Source of the DNA: Sympetrum striolatum
Taxonomy: Eukaryota; Arthropoda; Insecta; Odonata; Libellulidae
Assembly (NCBI GenBank): GCA_947579665.1
Contig: OX388346.1
Coordinates: 86,616,615 to 86,680,614 of the forward strand
Reading direction: 5' to 3'
DNA: 64,000 bases
The notes beneath the pieces were generated by a model. The model was not told the origin of the DNA and made no database searches. It was given only the letters and a program-made list of their open reading frames with translations. A program made the position numbers and the translations under genes. Below, one piece after another: positions 50,408 through 63,100 of the stretch (positions are counted from its first letter, which is position 1; each line of letters opens with the position of its first letter).

Positions 50408-50733
50408 AGGCGCCCAGTGAATTGGTTCGGGGGGAATTCGTAAGCGGGGAATTGATCCCCCGCGCTGATGTTGTACTAACTAACTAACACCCAACCCAAC
50501 CCCCCGTTCATTTAATTATAACATTAACCAATAATCAGGGCGTGTAGATTAACATAAGACTGAATAACAATAGTAAAACATGAGCGTGGAGGATCAACTC
50601 CCAGCGTACGAATTCTCCACGTACGAATTCACCGCGTACGAATTCACCGCGTACGAATTCACCGCGTACGAATTCACCGCGTACGAATTCACCGGCGCCC
50701 GGTGAATTGGTCCGGGGGGAATTGGTACGAGGG
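50408..50733. repeat. Repeat unit with six perfect-phase 15-bp units between direct repeats
   Basis: Six 15-bp units (gcgtacgaattcacc) run from 50604 to 50693; the first two vary slightly. Each contains two palindromes, cgtacg and gaattc. Two ~40-bp direct repeats (ggcgcccagtgaattggttc at 50410 and ggcgcccggtgaattggtcc at 50694) bracket the whole. Both flanks also contain ggggggaatt, so the block seems built from one iterated motif. GC-rich against AT-rich flanks. Confidence 0.85.
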
Positions 50734-53700
50734 ATATATTACTGGGAAGTAGCACTCTGAAACATTGAGATGACTCACAACTGACGAAGGATTTATTTGC
50801 ATAGTCTTAAATTGTGTCGGTTTAATGACATTAAGTTTTAATTATTTGCGTTAATACTTAAAGATCATTAATTTATGACAAAGTGTTATTCAGAGCCGGG
50901 ATGTGTGTGGAATCACTAAGTTACCTTTAATGAAGTTAAGCCGAGGTAGAAATCGTATCTAATGTTTTTGCGATTGACAGAATTAATTAATATGTATCTA
51001 TTTTACATACGTCTCAAATCTCTATCGATCTATATAACGATTGGGCTCAAATATATTCACTGGCTGCTGATTCAGCGATTTAAATTAAAGAGAATGGCAT
51101 TTATATTTTAATTAGCCTCGGGTTTCTCAATAGTTTTTGCAATAAAATAACAGCCTTGATGATGCAAACAAAATCAATCAAAATCTTATAAAGGGAAAAT
51201 ACCTCCTCCTTCAGTATAGTTATATACATTCTAAATTAGTAATAATAAGATATGAAAACTTTTAAACTATTCTGGATTTCAATAAAATGCTGATATAAAA
51301 GTTGAAGTTATGCCCAATACTTATGAAATAATATCTATAAATAAAATTATTTTTTCAATTAGTACAGTATTGCGAGATTGGAATGAGAAGCAAATACTAA
51401 CAAAAAGGCAGATTAGTCCCTAATCACTAGCTTGGGATAAAACAATGTTAAAAATGTCCTTAAATAAATAGGTTCGGCTAGTTATATGATGTCACAATTT
51501 ATAACTCTGGTCTGTGCTTCAGATACGATTTAAAGACACGAAAGCGCAACTTTTATTGGGAAAATGTAGTGAGATATATTCAATGAAAATGTAATGTTGA
51601 GTGACTACTCTGTGGTCAACGCGGAAAGTTCGCGTTTGCAATTATAATTATTCACAAGTAATTTCTAACAATAAAGCATCAATAACTAGGTAAACTGTAA
51701 TAAATGATTGGTTAATAGATTTAGAAAAACGTAAGGAAACTTATGAGTTACAAAGAAGAATGAGCTAAAGTGGAACGGTATACGATCTTTAAGTTGGTCA
51801 AAGAAGTTCTATCGTAATTGAGTTCGCTCAAATATCTTTAAATTGGGTTCTAATTTGCTGAATTGAACATTCAATTTAGAAACCGTAACTCCTAAATAAG
51901 TTACAACGCCTAATAACAATACTGACCATCTTAGACAAACGTTTGCTTTCAAACGATGATGCAGAAGGAAATAAAGTATTCTTAGTTTAGTTGGAAATGA
52001 TGAAAGAAGCAATGAAATTCTCTTTGCCATGGTGTTAATCACGCATAATTAATGCAGTATTATCTTTAAATTGGAGTGGAAATATTCAGTTTAGAAACCA
52101 AGAAATTTAAGAGGAGAATAGTTATTCAGTTCTACTTGATTTGAGTTTGATAACTCCATGAAAATCATCTAAATAATTCTATTTTAATTAAAATTCAGTT
52201 AATCACTCCATGAGAATATCTTTAGACATACAAATAGATAATTGTGTAACAAATATCGTTAAAAGGACCAAAAACGGTGAAGATATTAATGAAGGAAGTA
52301 ATCGCTGGATTTTATCAAATGTCTTATCGTGAAGATTACGCCTCTCGTCATTGCAGCATAAAAATTCGAGATTTAGTATCACTCGATGTATATTTTATTT
52401 ATTTGGATATAAATCGAATGTCAGGAATATGCAAAAATTATAATATTATTTGAAACTAGTGGTAATCTAAAAAATACATTCAATTTTAGTATCCATTACA
52501 TTCTTTGATTGTATCTTTTTCCCAGACAAGGCGGTAAATGCACGAAAGAAAACAAACATAGTTCTCACAGAAGCAAACGATGAGTTCGCCTTGAACTTGA
52601 AGGAAAGCAAGGCAAAGAATCGAAGGCCATTGGGAAGTCATTACTCGTCTTTTTGCATTTTTAGCGTGAGCCTACTTCTTTTACTGATACCTCGAAAGTG
52701 AAAGCAACACAAAAGGAAATGAAAACGATGCTTGGAAAATTGGAAATGAGTTGAAGGACGTTGGAAACCCTTTACTGGTCTAAGAATGACTGTTTACGTG
52801 ATCATAGCTTCTTTTTACAGTGCTTTTAAAGTGAAATCAACGGTGAAGGGTAGCAAAATATCAATAGGTGTTGGAAAGAGCTCATCGAAGAAAGCGAAAC
52901 TGCATTTCTGCGCCTATTCACAGAAAATTACAGAAAAAGGGAAATGGCATGTCTAACCATTGCATTGCTGCACTGTACTATTTATTCTCCATTAAATTAC
53001 ACCATATGAGAATTATAAAAGATAGCAATTTACTACATGGTCGTTCAGATTATGTTGCTCAAAGTTCTTATTAAAAACCTTTTATTCACCCCCAAAACTA
53101 TTGATCAATAAATCACTTAATTGATAGTCCGTTCCACAGGTTTTTATTATATATTACACGATGTGAAAAATAAAAGTTCACAGTCCATAACGGGAGGACA
53201 TTTTCGAAATACGTTATATTAGAAATTGATATAAAAATATATAAATTGTGCTTACCTAAGCCACTGACTTGTACCGTCGAAGGATCTCCTGTACAGCTTT
53301 CACTTCCAAAAGACGCCAATGAGCATAACGCCAAGAGAATATCGGTGATGCCTCCCAAACAATTAAAAAAGAGAAATTCCAAATTAAGAAAATATATATA
53401 TGGATAAAAATCATAATTATAATCTAAAGCCATGCGAATGTAAAGCGAAGTAAGTAATTTGAAAACTACGTATTCCTGTTCATTTGCAACCGTTGACCAA
53501 ACAGTTTAAAATATATTGTTATATCATCGCACAATATTAAAAAGATAATAACTAATTATAATCATTTAAAGAAGCCTTAATTAAACTCTTAGAAATTGGC
53601 TGAAGATATTGAATTAATGACACGAAACAAAAAATTTAATATCAGTGCTAATTCTTACCAAACCGATCAATATTCTTAGGTGATGGAGCTAAATTTTAAA

Positions 53701-54530
53701 TGCAATTAAATAGTAAGAAATAAAAATGATTCAGATTATGAAATAATGCCGATCAAATTAAGAATTACGTCGTTAAAGATAACAAAGGACTAGAGAACTA
53801 TAGCAACTAAAATTTCTGAAAAATCTTCTAAATTGATAAAAATCAGAAGAGTATTCTAAACCCATGAAAATTTGAAGTAAAACAAGCAATTTGAATATAA
53901 ATAAATGATAAATATGGCTACTTCAACGATCAGTATTGAAAATAAGTTTAAAAAATAACGACCGCTGAAGGAAATTAATATTACAAATCCGTACGAAATT
54001 GAATAGAATTCCTGAATTGATAAGGCTAAATTTAAATCTAAATTACAATAATTAGAAACAAATTCGGTTCTGATTATGAGATAATGAATTTAATGTTTAA
54101 GATTACAAAGGCACTTTCATCGCGGAACAGTTAGAACTTCTTTAATTTAAGCCACAAAAACGATTTTAAATAAATTTTAGAAGGTTCGATTAATACATTC
54201 GATGCCGTTGATATGAATACATCTGTTAAAATTTCCTTCAACTACTAATTTCCTTTTAAATTCAAACCAGGATTAATGTAATGTTTATGAGTATCATCTT
54301 AACTTAGGCTAAACATTAACAGAAGGACTAATTGGAAAATATATTCAAGTAAAACTACGTATTGAACTGTTTATTAATTACAGGAGGAAGGAATTTAAAC
54401 CGAAAATATGATTTCTTGGAAAATTGAAAACTCATCAATGAAAACTGCATTGAATTCGAGTCCAGGTTCACTCGGAATTTGTTCCCTCGTTTCTTAATTT
54501 CAATTTCAACTTGTTACTCGTAATAAAAAA
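50734..54530. other. AT-rich stretch with two weak exon candidates
   Basis: Most of this holds diverged AT-rich sequence. Two segments have splice-like borders and open frames: plus strand 52,526-52,701 and minus strand 53,361-53,267. Neither encodes a recognisable domain. Confidence 0.3.
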
Positions 54531-54534
54531 GCAC

Positions 54535-56612
54535 TTGAAATTTGCAAGATTTTTGCTTTCAAAACAAATCTCCGATGTCGACTTGAAATAGCTAATTGCA
54601 TACGTACGAAATATTCACTAGAGAAACAATTCAGAAGTTTAATTCCGATTGCGAGAATAAATGTTTAACGAAACAAGGTTCCAACTTCCAAATAAATAAA
54701 AATTCCTAAAAAATGCATCACTCAATATTGAATCCGAAACTAATTAGGTGTGAAAAAAGTATTATTTGCATTAGAGGGAAGTTGCAACTTAATATCATTA
54801 TAGCATTATAATAGACGCGAGAAGACCGGTATTGCTTCTGCGAATTTAATAGAAATACTAACAAGATTACGTAGATATATAGACGATATAGATCTATTAC
54901 CTTACATTACCCTTCCACTATATTAAGGTAATACAATCCATAAATGAATTAAAAATAAACAGCTACGATGCGTCCACAATTTCCGTTAAAATTCAAATCC
55001 GATCTTCCCTTGTTTGTATGATGACGTCATGCACTTACGGAAGCATAAAAATTAACGACAGAAATATTTTTAAAATATATTCAGATAAAACAAGTCACTG
55101 GTTATAAACTGAGGAAAACGGGACTTCAGATTCTTGGCAAATTGAAAAAACATGCGGCAAAGCCGAGGCTTTATCGGAATTTTTCTCTCGTTTTTATATA
55201 CAAATTCAGAGTTTAAATAGTACGGTTTCGGACGCTAATGAAAAGGCAGTTTAAAATTTCACAATCACCTAAGACGATGAATTACAATCTTGAACCGAAA
55301 ATAAACTTATTCTCGTAGTCATAGAAGCGAGACCATTCCCACGCAATGACATATTTGCACTTATCGACGCATAAAAATCAAAAGAAAAGGCTTTTACATT
55401 CGGGAATTGAGTCAACGTAGGCAAATTTAAGGATTCGACTTCACGAGAAGAATAGGCGAGAACCGGTTTCTCGTCCCGGCGACATTCTTTTCTTACTCTC
55501 AAACTGTCATAAAATGTCTTAGATTCCTATTTTCAAGCAAACATGTTTACTTAATTCGCTAATGACCATGCTTAACAAGCTTTTAAACCTGAGAACGTTC
55601 TTACGAAATCGTATTAAACAGTTCCGATTCTAAATAATAATATTAATGTCATCTCGTTAATTCACCCTAAATTAATATCAATCACAAAATTATTCAAATG
55701 ATGCGTCGTACACTGATATTACAAAAGGAAGAAACTTAAATTATTAAATTCACCAACAGACTTTAGCAATATTTTCTCAGACAATACCTAATAAAGCATT
55801 TAATGAGACTTACCATTAACTGGAAATCCTGGGTGACAAAGATAGACGTTGAGCATGGCAACAAATTCAAATTCAACTGTTTCTCAAACACAGGTTGTCA
55901 GCACGACCTCGCTTGCAGAAATCCAGGAAGCAACTGAAGAAAAGACCGTCCGCGCAATGGATGAACATTACTGCTGTCACCTGATTGGTCCAAATTTAAC
56001 CGTCTTTCAACTTGGCCCCGCCCACCAACCGTCATGAAAATTTTCCACTGCTAACGATAGCAATTATAATTTCACGAATTTATTAAAATATCATTTTATA
56101 TATATGATTTATATTTTTCGTAGATTTTAATTATTTTGTTTAAATTTCGCGATATCGTCGAAGTGCTGGATCGAAAAATATCAAAGTTTGCTTGATCTAA
56201 ATATTATAGGTTCTTAAAAAACATCTATATTTGGGTCCGGGTATTTAAGACTTTTAGGTTTTTTTTATTTTCGAAAATGTAATAACGATTCACAAATTAA
56301 TTTAATAACCATTCATCCCAAAAGAGAAAAATGTAGCAACCATATCGATGGTTCATATATATATACGCACAACTACTAACAAGCTCTCATTGCAAGGATA
56401 CGTTTTGATCAAAAGAAGTGCAGGATTTTAAGAAATGACGTACATATTTGCGAATGAAGCGAGAATATCTTATATTTTACTCTTAGAAATTCCTCTTTAA
56501 GATACCAATTCTCTCGCTAGTCAAACACGTTTTCTACGATGTCAACCAAAGATACTTCTTATGAAGCAGAATTATTAAAACGAGACATAAAAGTTGATTG
56601 AATGATACATTA
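54535..56612 (-). repeat. Left arm of a large inverted duplication
   Basis: Reverse-complement match to 58,455-60,177 along its length, for example caaaacaaatctccgatg, gcggcaaagccgag, catgacgtcatcatacaaac on the minus strand, and gatcaaaagaagtgcagga. The left arm is ~350 bp longer, mainly because about 55,205-55,500 is absent from the right arm. It includes the left promoter and exon 1. Confidence 0.9.
55814..56023 (-). promoter_or_regulatory. Left copy of promoter and first exon (orphan)
   Basis: On the minus strand: GC box ggggcgg within 56014-56023, CCAAT box (attgg on plus, 55984-55988), then exon 1 with the short frame MLNVYLCHPGFPVN ending at atg|gtaagt (55816-55808). All elements are shared with the right arm. 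The duplication ends before exon 2, and no matching exon 2 is found further left, so this is probably an orphan promoter or feeds another exon. Confidence 0.6.
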
Positions 56613-58454
56613 AACGTTGATGTTAACGAATTATAATATAATATAATAGTGTACGAACCAGGAATGCACTATTGACCACTCAATGCAACACGAAATATTC
56701 TAGAATAGGAAGAAATTTGCTCTATGAGAGGTAAATCGGCCTGTATGAATATCTCATTGCTAATCTATGAAGTTAATTCACAGCCATTCAAATGAAAGCA
56801 AACACCACTCTCATCGTACTTACATGACCTCCATCTTGCGTCGATGGTAAATGTAGTTTGATGGAAGGATTCCGAGCTCTTAGAACTGCGATATGAAATC
56901 CATGAGTGCTCGTCTCGTTGATGGTTGTTTCATTCATTTAAAATAGTACACGTGTCCACTATTATTCAAGGAAGTCACTGATCGAAAGTTAGATCGTCAT
57001 TATTTGACTTGTCTCCGTTAATTGTTAACAATACTAGATAAACCAGCCAAGAAGCTGTCCTAGTATGCAACTTTCTAACCACGAGTTAAATAAGGTAATC
57101 AGTTACCGATAAGAAATGGCTAAGTTAACATGAAACACTTGGGAATCGACAACTTCACGTCTTTAAACACTACGATCGAAATTCAAAGCAATATATACAA
57201 TAATAAGATAAAATATAACATGATGTTTATCGGAGCACTGGTTTCAAGTAATTTCACAGTACTTTCGTAGTGTTTTCGTATCGACAAAAATGGCGGGTTT
57301 TCCACAAAGTGTCTGCTACAATTTGATTATTCCACAGATACGTTTTTACGTAGCACTCAGTTATTCACAGTGAATAAATTCAGAAAGTACATAATCTGAA
57401 GCATTGTTATCAAACATATTTCACGAATATGAACACTTACAAGCACTTTAAATGGTATTCCAACTCTAGAACGCCATTTCAGCGTTTCTGCTTTTCATCA
57501 CGAGGTGATTGCGCACCACACCTCAAGAGAATTCCGATTGTCTTCGAAAATATGAAGAACGCAAGTCGCGTTTCTAAGGCAGTGAATAATGGAGGGAAAT
57601 AGTTTTGTTTCCTGTTATCAGAGTGCTTACTGCTGAAGTTAAAGGGCTGCGTATTAACCTCCCGGTTTAAGCGAGGACCTGTGTTAAAGGTAAAGTCAAA
57701 AATATTTTTAAGAGGTTATAGATATTCATCTGTGCACAGTTCATTTGTAGAAAGTTGACAATGTTGCTTTAACTTCTGTATTTCTTGATTGTGAGTGTGC
57801 CACGGAAGAGAAAGAATGTGGAAAACGAAAATAGAGTTGAAGCTCTCGACCTGATTTACACTGTTATCCAAAAGTAAGTGTTGAAAAGTGCGTTATTCTA
57901 AATCTGCGATAGAAGAATAGTCAAGATAGAAAACCTCATGGTTGATTGATTTCACGCTGGAGCTGTACGAATAGGGCATCTTTGGTTCACCTTACGATCA
58001 CAAAATGCAAGATTTGAAAGTAAGTACGATGATAATGATATATGCTTTGAATTTTATCTTAAACTACATGTATGTTAGACTTACGAATCCACTTCGAAGG
58101 TTATCATGGACACAATCACCTAGGCAACTACAATCATATCGAATTCTTAATGCAAATTAATTCGTGTTCGTGATTATGTAGTAATGTTACCATGACGCGA
58201 TTGACAGTACTTTCAAGGAAGGACATTTGCTTGGATGATTAATCTAAAGACACTTATTGACTCTTGATTGAAGCGGTCAAGTATAGTGATGTTTATCGGT
58301 AGTGTAATATGAATGCCAAAGAAGAATTCTATCAAAACCACTTCTTCGTTGTCACTTGTTTCATCTTGATACTTTAGTGAATTTGTGAACCATTAATACT
58401 GCGAGTGAAGATACCAGATATTGTCGAAGGTTCCTTGACCACTACATAACTAAG
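56613..58454. other. Spacer between the inverted arms
   Basis: 1.84 kb, not part of the arms. About 57,840-58,040 resembles 47,570-47,760 and contains aaaatgcaagatttgaaa followed by a donor gtaagtacg near 58,020. The rest shows nothing recognisable. Confidence 0.5.
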
Positions 58455-60177
58455 TAATGTATCATTCAAACAACTCATACATCTCGTTTTAATGATTCTG
58501 CTTCATAAAAACTATATTTGGAAGTCATCGTAGTCTGTTTGATTAGCGAGAGAATTGGTATCTTAAAGAGAAATTTCTAAGAGTAAAATATAAGATATTC
58601 TCGCTTTATTCGTAAATATGTACGTAATTTCTTGAAAATCCTGCACTTCTTTTGATCAAAACGTATCCTTGCAATGAGATCTTGTTAGTAGTTGTGCGTA
58701 TATATTAATAACATCGATATGATTGCTAAATTTTTCTTTTTCGGGATGAATTGTTATTATATTAATATGTAAATCCTTATTTCATTTTCGAAAATAAAGA
58801 ACCTAAAAATCTTAACATCCAGACCCAAATATAGATGTTATTTAAGGACCTACAATAATTAGGTTATGCAAACTTTGATATTTTTCGATTCAGCAAATCG
58901 ACGATTTTGCAAATTAAAAGAAATATTTAATATCTAGGAAAAAATTAATTATAAATTTAAAATGATACTTTAATAAATTCGTTGAAATACAATTGCTATG
59001 GTTACAGTGGAAAATTTTCATGACGGTTGGTGGGCGGGGCCAAGTTGAAAGACGGTTAAATTTGGACCAATCAGGTGACAGCAGCATTGTTCATCGGTTG
59101 CGCAGACGGTTTTTTTTAGTTGCTGCCTGAATTTCTGCTAGCGAGGTCGTGCTGACAACCTGTGTTTGAGAAACAGTTGAATTTGAATTTGTTGTCATGC
59201 TCAACGTCCATCTTTGTCACCCAGGATTTCCAGTTAATGGTAAGTCTCATTAAATACTTTATTAGGTATTGTCTGAGAAATTATTGCTAGAGTGTATTGG
59301 TGCATTTATGAATTTAAATTACTTCCTTTTGTAATATCAGTGTACGACGCGTCATTTGTTTCATATTGTGATTGATTTTAATTTAGGTTGAATTAATAAG
59401 ATTACATTAATCTTATTATTTAGAATCGGAACTGTTGAATAAGATTTCGTAAGTACGTTCTCCGGTGTAAAAGCTCGTTAAGCATGGTCATTAGCGAATT
59501 AAGTAAACATTTTTGCTTGTAAATAGGCTAATAAACGAGAGAAAATTTGCGATGAAGTCTCGGCTTTGCCGCATGTATTTCACATCTGCCTAGAATACCG
59601 ATCTGCAGTTTACACGACATTTTTTATCTGATTATATTTTTAAATTGGTTCTGTCGTTAATTTTTATGCTTCGGTAAGTGCATGACGTCATCATACAAAC
59701 AAGGGAAGATCGGATTTGAATTTTAACGGAAATTGTGGACACATCGTAGTTGTTCATTTTTCACTTATTTATAGAATGTATTACCTCAATATAGTGGAAA
59801 ATTAATACAGTAGAATAGATTTGTATCGACTTTATATCTACGTACTCCTGTTTGTATTTCTATTTCATTCGCAGTAGCAATACCGGTTTTGTCGCGTCTA
59901 TTATAATGTTATAATGATATTGAGTTGCAATATCCCTCTAATGAGAATAATAATTTGTTCACACCAAATTAGTTTCCGATTCAATATTCTGTGATCCTTT
60001 TTTGGAATTTTGATTAATTTGGAAGTTGGATCCTTGCTTCGTTAAAAATTTATACTTGTAATCGGAATTAAACTTCTGAATTGTTTCTCTAGTGGATATT
60101 TTGTAAGTATGCAACTAGCTGTTTCAAGTCGTCATCGGAGATTTGTTTTGAAAGCTAAAAGTCTTGCAAATTTCAAT
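58455..60177 (+). repeat. Right arm of the large inverted duplication
   Basis: Inverse copy of 54,535-56,612. It carries the promoter, exon 1 and nearly all of intron 1 of the four-exon gene; homology stops ~58 bp before exon 2. Estimated by eye, identity is moderate to high with many small indels, so the duplication is not very recent. Confidence 0.9.
59032..59239 (+). promoter_or_regulatory. CCAAT/GC-box promoter and exon 1 of the four-exon gene
   Basis: A GC box gggcggggc (59032-59040) and a CCAAT box in ggaccaatcagg (59064-59075) lie 27 bp apart. No TATA box is placed clearly downstream. Transcription probably starts between 59,090 and 59,150. Exon 1 ends at 59239 in aatg|gtaagt. It contains an upstream ATG at 59197 in a different frame from the ATG at 59237. 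The whole block is preserved in the inverted left copy, which supports it as a unit. Confidence 0.6.
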
Positions 60178-63100
60178 TATCAATCAATATTCACTAATAA
60201 ATGATTAATTACTTTGGTGTTTCTATACTTTGCAGTTTAAAGAAAGTGAACTTGCCCAAATTTCGATAAGGCTTTACCGTATGACTTCACAAATGCGAGT
60301 GACCACCGTCAACGGAAGAGGCTGGAGGGACAACGGTAGGCTGGATCTCCAAGTTAAGTAAATAGACTGTACTTTCATATTTTGCAGATTAATTTAAAAT
60401 TCATCATCTTATGGTATTTCTAAGTATTAAAAATTATTGTATTTCAAATTAAGGAAGACATTTTTGAGTGAGATTTATGAATTTAACACATAGTTTTTGC
60501 TTATTTAAGTATTTATAATTTATAGCTTTTGCTTCTAAAATTCCAAGCAAGAGAGAGACATGGCTGTTTTTATGTCTGATAATATTAAAATAACTTATTT
60601 CCTTCTTAGCATTTTGCAAAAAATATTCAAATTTAATAATGACATTCATATATTCCTTCTGAGTCCATGAACTATTTAAATTATTGCATTACATTATATT
60701 TAGATTTGTATATTTCCCTATTATGTGGAGTTTCTATGTAAATGCCGATTTGAATGTGACTTTACCACTATGTTTAGATGACTGTTGCATTAAAAACAAT
60801 CGTTGGCTTATAAGCTAGTCGAATTAAACTGTACATACTCCGTACAATCCTTTTTCTCATAAAATTCGATATTTAACTTTCGATTGACTTTCCTTTTAAT
60901 AAAGCAATAAAAGAAGGATATTGAGTACCCGCCGTTAGTTGTCAGATGAAAAAGACGTTTCTGACATCCTGGAGAATGGATTTAAATTCACGTTTTTTTT
61001 TCTCAATTATAATTATAAAATAAGGAATTAATATTTGGAGATTCCAATGTTTTGCGAGAAAAACATAGTTTTTCCAGAACTCTTTCGGCATATTAGCGCA
61101 TTTACCAAGGCCATTCATTCCATTTTTTAGAAATGCCGCTTCCTTTAATTATATTTTATCTTATGAATTATGCTCTTTCTTTCAAACGCCAATAATTCTG
61201 AGGAAAATATATTTTTTCCATACATGAAATTTTTGCCTACTAGCAACAAAAGCACTATCAGGTGACGACGATCATTCGTCAAAACCGGTCGTGTTTTTGA
61301 TGTTGCTTTGCTGAAATACAACTTGTGGAATAAGTACAATTTGTTTTACATACAGATTCACAAATCTCAAGGAAAATACTTAATTATTTTTCATCAGGCG
61401 ATGTAAATTAAATTTACCTTAGCAGAGGAAAGCCTATGACTTAAACAGTGTAGTACAAGAAGTGAAAAATAGTGACTTTGCTGGGACTCGAAGCCAAGCA
61501 CACCACTCTAAAAGATGTAGCTTTGTTGATTATTAGATAAGATACTAGTATTTTAGTGGTTAGAGTGACGGTAATTTTGGCGATTGGATTACCCGTCCGG
61601 AATGTGAAAGACCCGGGTTCGTGTCCCAGTCAAGTCACTATTTTTCACTTCTCGTAAACACCTTTTTTGTGATTCGATGCATTATTAATTTGGATTTGTT
61701 TTTCTTTAAGGATTAATGGAGATCTGCAATCGATTCACATATCGATACTGCCCAGGTATGATGTGACTACGCAGAGAAAAACATCACCGGAGATCCACAT
61801 GGAGACGTCGGAGTTCAAAATTAAGGTAATGAGAATTTTTAATTACTCCGAATCGCTGTATTTCACCTTCTGGCCTTTTAAACACAGAAATAGAGAAGTA
61901 CGTTTATTCTACGATCTCAATCTTAAAAATTGATTTGGTTCATATTAGTATAACGTCATCGTCGTCATCAATATCGCTCCCCCAAAGGGATACTATGTTA
62001 TTGGTGCCCTCCTTATATAAAAATTGATCCACATGTATAACTCGAATAATTAAAAAATAAATTACTTTCCTACTGTTAAAATATTTTGGTTCAAATAGAT
62101 ACATTATGGTTCAAGAAGGGTTTGAACCGGCTCCCGATTAGAGACACGTCAAAAAAAACAGCAGACTGTTTGCCCTCTCAATTTATGGGCGTTATTGAAT
62201 TTCCAGCCCCTTGGCTTCAAATTAAACTTTTTCAATTTGCTTTTGCATATTGGCTCCCACCGGGAATTGATCCCGGGACCACTTTCACCAAACGCGGTGT
62301 CCACATGACTATCCGGGAGCCTTGACACGTTGATATTTTTTCTGAAGTGGTCGTTCAATATTGGTGAAAAATAAAAGGCGTGGATTAAAATTAATTACGG
62401 TCAGACTATTAAAAATATATACTTAATGTACTTTGGAATTAAAAGAGATCGTTTGAAATTATTCGATCTTTCATACCCTAAAATAATTGAATCGATTTTA
62501 AAATGAAAAAAGAGTCAAAGATAGATAAAAACGGACGCGGCGGCGCGCGGGTCTTTTGAATTTTTAATACACGATAATAATTGATTGAAATCAGAGGATA
62601 CAAATAGTGAAAGTTTTGAAAATGAATAAATAAATAATTAATTAAGAACATATAAGTAAAAAATGAGATATACGCGTAGTACCTTATTCATGGGTTAAAA
62701 TAAGAGTTACAAGCTTAGAGCCATACTTAGGCCCAAGTGCACCAATCTCGGTTAAGGCTTAACCGCGGTTAAAGTGTTAACTAACCGCGGTTAAGGCCAT
62801 TTTCAAGTGCACCAACCTCGGTTAGCGTTAACCGGGCAGCTGACCGCGGTTAAGAATTAACCGGCCGAAATCGACCGGTTAACTTACTTAATCGGTGTAG
62901 CAACAAGAGTAGTAAACAATTATGGCGTTTTGATTTGATAGTTTTGAAGATGAACTCCTGTATTTAGAAAGCCACAATAATTTACAGCGTAGAAACCATG
63001 ACGCTAGGGTGAATCCTTTCGATAATTTAAGTGAAACTAAATTGTACGAAAGATATAGGCTGAGGAAAGTAACTTTCCCTCTTAGAAAATATTCGCCATC

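Noticed and set aside
50604..50693. Regular short repeats suggesting a CRISPR array
   Set aside because: The 15-bp units are contiguous with no spacers, and the genome is eukaryotic. It is a minisatellite.
55849..56037. 62-codon plus-strand ORF starting MATNSNSTVSQTQ with a good start context
   Set aside because: It lies antisense to exon 1 and the promoter of the left arm. In the inverted right copy the same frame is broken by a frameshift in the lysine-rich part, so it is a shadow of the duplicated promoter/exon.
62252..62321. Functional tRNA gene
   Set aside because: The D and anticodon arms do not form a standard cloverleaf and there is one extra base between T arm and acceptor in the best end pairing; better explained as a SINE head.
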